6,529 nucleotides of DNA, from the NCBI GenBank assembly GCA_964470195.1, contig CAYYBG010000060.1, positions 1 to 6,529 on the forward strand, written 5' to 3'. Shown one piece after another: positions 5,037-6,529 of this stretch. The notes under the pieces are model-generated. The model was not told the DNA's origin. It worked only from the letters and a program-made list of their open reading frames with translations, and ran no database searches. The position numbers were made by a program, and so were the translations under genes. Position 1 is the first letter of the stretch, and each line of letters starts with the position of its first letter. The stretch is from RFPI01 sp964470195. GTDB lineage: Bacteria; Pseudomonadota; Gammaproteobacteria; Burkholderiales; Methylophilaceae.

Positions 5037-6529
5037 TTACACTTGCGGATGGGCTCGCTCGGCTTTGGAATAAAGTTTATTCAAACCATTTAAATAGGCT
5101 TTGGCTGAAGCAATCACAATATCTGTATCCGCACCCTGCCCATTCACAATCCGGCCACCTTTAGAGAAACGAACGGTTACTTCTCCTTGCGCATCGGTAC
5201 CGCTGGTGATGTTGTTGACAGAATATAGCAATAACTCAGCACCACTATTGACGATTTTTTCAATCGCTTTAAAGCATGCATCTACAGGACCGCCACCTTC
5301 TGATTCTGCGCGTTTTTCAATAGCATTATCCATAATTGCGACTGTGGCAAAAGGGGTTTCTCCTGTTTGCGAGCAGACCTGTAAATAGCTCAATTTAAAA
5401 TTCTCAGAATCGGCGCTAACAAACTCATCACTCACAAGTGCATGCAAATCTTCATCAAAAATTTCAGATTTTTTATCGGCCAATTCTTTGAATCTAGCGA
5501 ATGCTGCATTCAAAGCTTCTTCACTTGATAAGGCGATGCCCAATTCTTCCAAACGAGCACGGAATGCATTACGCCCAGACAGCTTACCTAAGGTGAGCTT
5601 GTTGGCATTCCAACCCACATCTTCGGCACGCATAATCTCATAGGTCTCACGGAATTTAAGCACGCCATCTTGATGGATACCGCTTTCATGGGCAAAAGCA
5701 TTCGCACCCACTACCGCTTTATTGGGTTGTACCGGATAGCCTGTAATAGTAGAAACCAATTTAGAGGTCGCGACGATTTGTGTGGTATCGATGCTTGTCT
5801 CTAAATTAAATACATCGCGACGGGTCTTGACCGACATCACTATTTCTTCAAGACTGGCGTTGCCAGCCCGCTCGCCTAATCCGTTAATAGTGCATTCTAC
5901 TTGGCGTGCACCACCCATCACGGCAGCAAGAGAATTAGCCACAGCCATCCCTAAATCATTGTGGCAATGCGTGGACCAAATCACTCGGTCAGAATTTTTT
6001 ACGCGTTTAATCAATGTCGCCATGCGCTCACCCCATAACGCTGGGATTGAATATCCAACGGTATCAGGCACATTGATTGTTTTTGCACCCGCTTCAATCA
6101 CGGCTTCAAACACTCGCACCAAGAAATCTATTTCTGAACGTACGGCGTCCTCAGCAGAAAACTCGACATCATCGGTATATTCCAAAGCCCATTTTACCGC
6201 TTGAACTGCCCGCTCTAGGACTTGATCAGGCGACATGCGCAATTTGTTTTCCATATGAATGGGAGAGGTTGCAATAAAAGTATGGATACGCCCTTTTTGT
6301 GCTGGCTTTATCGCCTCACCAGCACGACGAATATCATTTTCATTGGCACGTGCCAAAGAACATACAGTAGAGTTTTTAATCACTTCTGCAACGGCACGCA
6401 CGGCCTCAAAATCTCCTGGGCTGGCAGCAGCAAACCCTGCTTCGATGACATTGACGCCTAATTTTTCTAGCTGACGTGCAATTCTTACTTTTTCTTCTTT
6501 GGTCATTGCTGCACCTGGACTCTGTTCGC
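5037..6529 (-). CDS. leuA: 2-isopropylmalate synthase LeuA, N terminus cut by window edge
   Basis: LeuA condenses acetyl-CoA with 2-oxoisovalerate to give 2-isopropylmalate, the first committed step of leucine synthesis, in the cytosol. The reading frame continues past the ATG at 6506 to the right edge as EQSPGAA, the residues that precede this Met in LeuA (family DTTLRDGEQSPGA). The true start is therefore outside, with only some 15 residues missing, and full length would be about 510. Counting from that internal Met, a TIM barrel covers about 1-260 with IEAGFAAASPGD (21-32), the metal-binding HCHND (H180, H182) and NGLGERAGNASLEE (208-221). The FAHESGIHQDG segment (271-281) lies in the linker region. 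The C-terminal leucine-binding LeuA dimer domain follows (about 365-485), with GGGPVDA and the NGQGADTDIVIASAKAYLNGLN segment. The allosteric domain is intact, so leucine feedback is expected. Of its first 18 visible arginine codons, 17 are CGN. Confidence 0.97.
   Translation of the reverse strand, partial: EQSPGAAMTKEEKVRIARQLEKLGVNVIEAGFAAASPGDFEAVRAVAEVIKNSTVCSLARANENDIRRAGEAIKPAQKGRIHTFIATSPIHMENKLRMSPDQVLERAVQAVKWALEYTDDVEFSAEDAVRSEIDFLVRVFEAVIEAGAKTINVPDTVGYSIPALWGERMATLIKRVKNSDRVIWSTHCHNDLGMAVANSLAAVMGGARQVECTINGLGERAGNASLEEIVMSVKTRRDVFNLETSIDTTQIVATSKLVSTITGYPVQPNKAVVGANAFAHESGIHQDGVLKFRETYEIMRAEDVGWNANKLTLGKLSGRNAFRARLEELGIALSSEEALNAAFARFKELADKKSEIFDEDLHALVSDEFVSADSENFKLSYLQVCSQTGETPFATVAIMDNAIEKRAESEGGGPVDACFKAIEKIVNSGAELLLYSVNNITSGTDAQGEVTVRFSKGGRIVNGQGADTDIVIASAKAYLNGLNKLYSKAERAHPQV

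Noticed and set aside
5782..6204. A 140-codon plus-strand open frame, with other shorter ones up to 6474
   Set aside because: These lie opposite conserved LeuA coding sequence including HCHND, show no motif, and are explained as mirror frames.

Overview
The window reads as a piece of a proteobacterial chromosome, most likely a betaproteobacterium and plausibly a moderate-GC member of the Nitrosomonadales/Methylophilaceae. I infer this from the style of Ffh, LeuA and the HAD phosphatase and from ffh lying beside a divergent ccsA-like gene. The family-level placement is recollection and is not proven by the sequence. The DNA falls into two unlike parts that meet at a tRNA-Lys gene.

Left part (1-1825, plus strand): an AT-rich, AGA/AGG-using pair of overlapping genes. 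The first is the 3' end of a short-chain dehydrogenase/reductase (SDR). The second is a complete 425-residue protein that joins a QueG/reductive-dehalogenase-like 4Fe-4S reductase to a C-terminal SCP2 (sterol-carrier) lipid-binding domain. About 190 bp of non-coding DNA follow. They hold a C8A7 homopolymer, direct and inverted copies of GTAGTCT, and a strong stem-loop terminator that serves the tRNA from the other side.

Junction (1826-1970, minus strand): tRNA-Lys(UUU) with an encoded CCA and its own consensus-like sigma70 promoter. The 3' end of the tRNA faces the AT-rich genes, which is the geometry of a genomic island inserted at a tRNA. No integrase and no second copy of the tRNA 3' end lie in the window, so this remains an inference.

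Right part (1979-6529): ordinary core genes with CGN-type arginine codons. ffh (SRP GTPase) is on the minus strand. A divergent 8-TM CcsA/YpjD-like membrane protein is on the plus strand. Converging on it is a minus-strand HAD-IB phosphatase, whose real start is a TTG at 4950. Upstream of the phosphatase is leuA (2-isopropylmalate synthase), cut by the window edge at its N terminus. A textbook intrinsic terminator separates leuA from the phosphatase gene.

The part most worth following is the SDR plus Fe-S/SCP2 fusion pair. It looks like a small redox module for a lipophilic substrate, has no function I can assign, and sits at a probable island edge.
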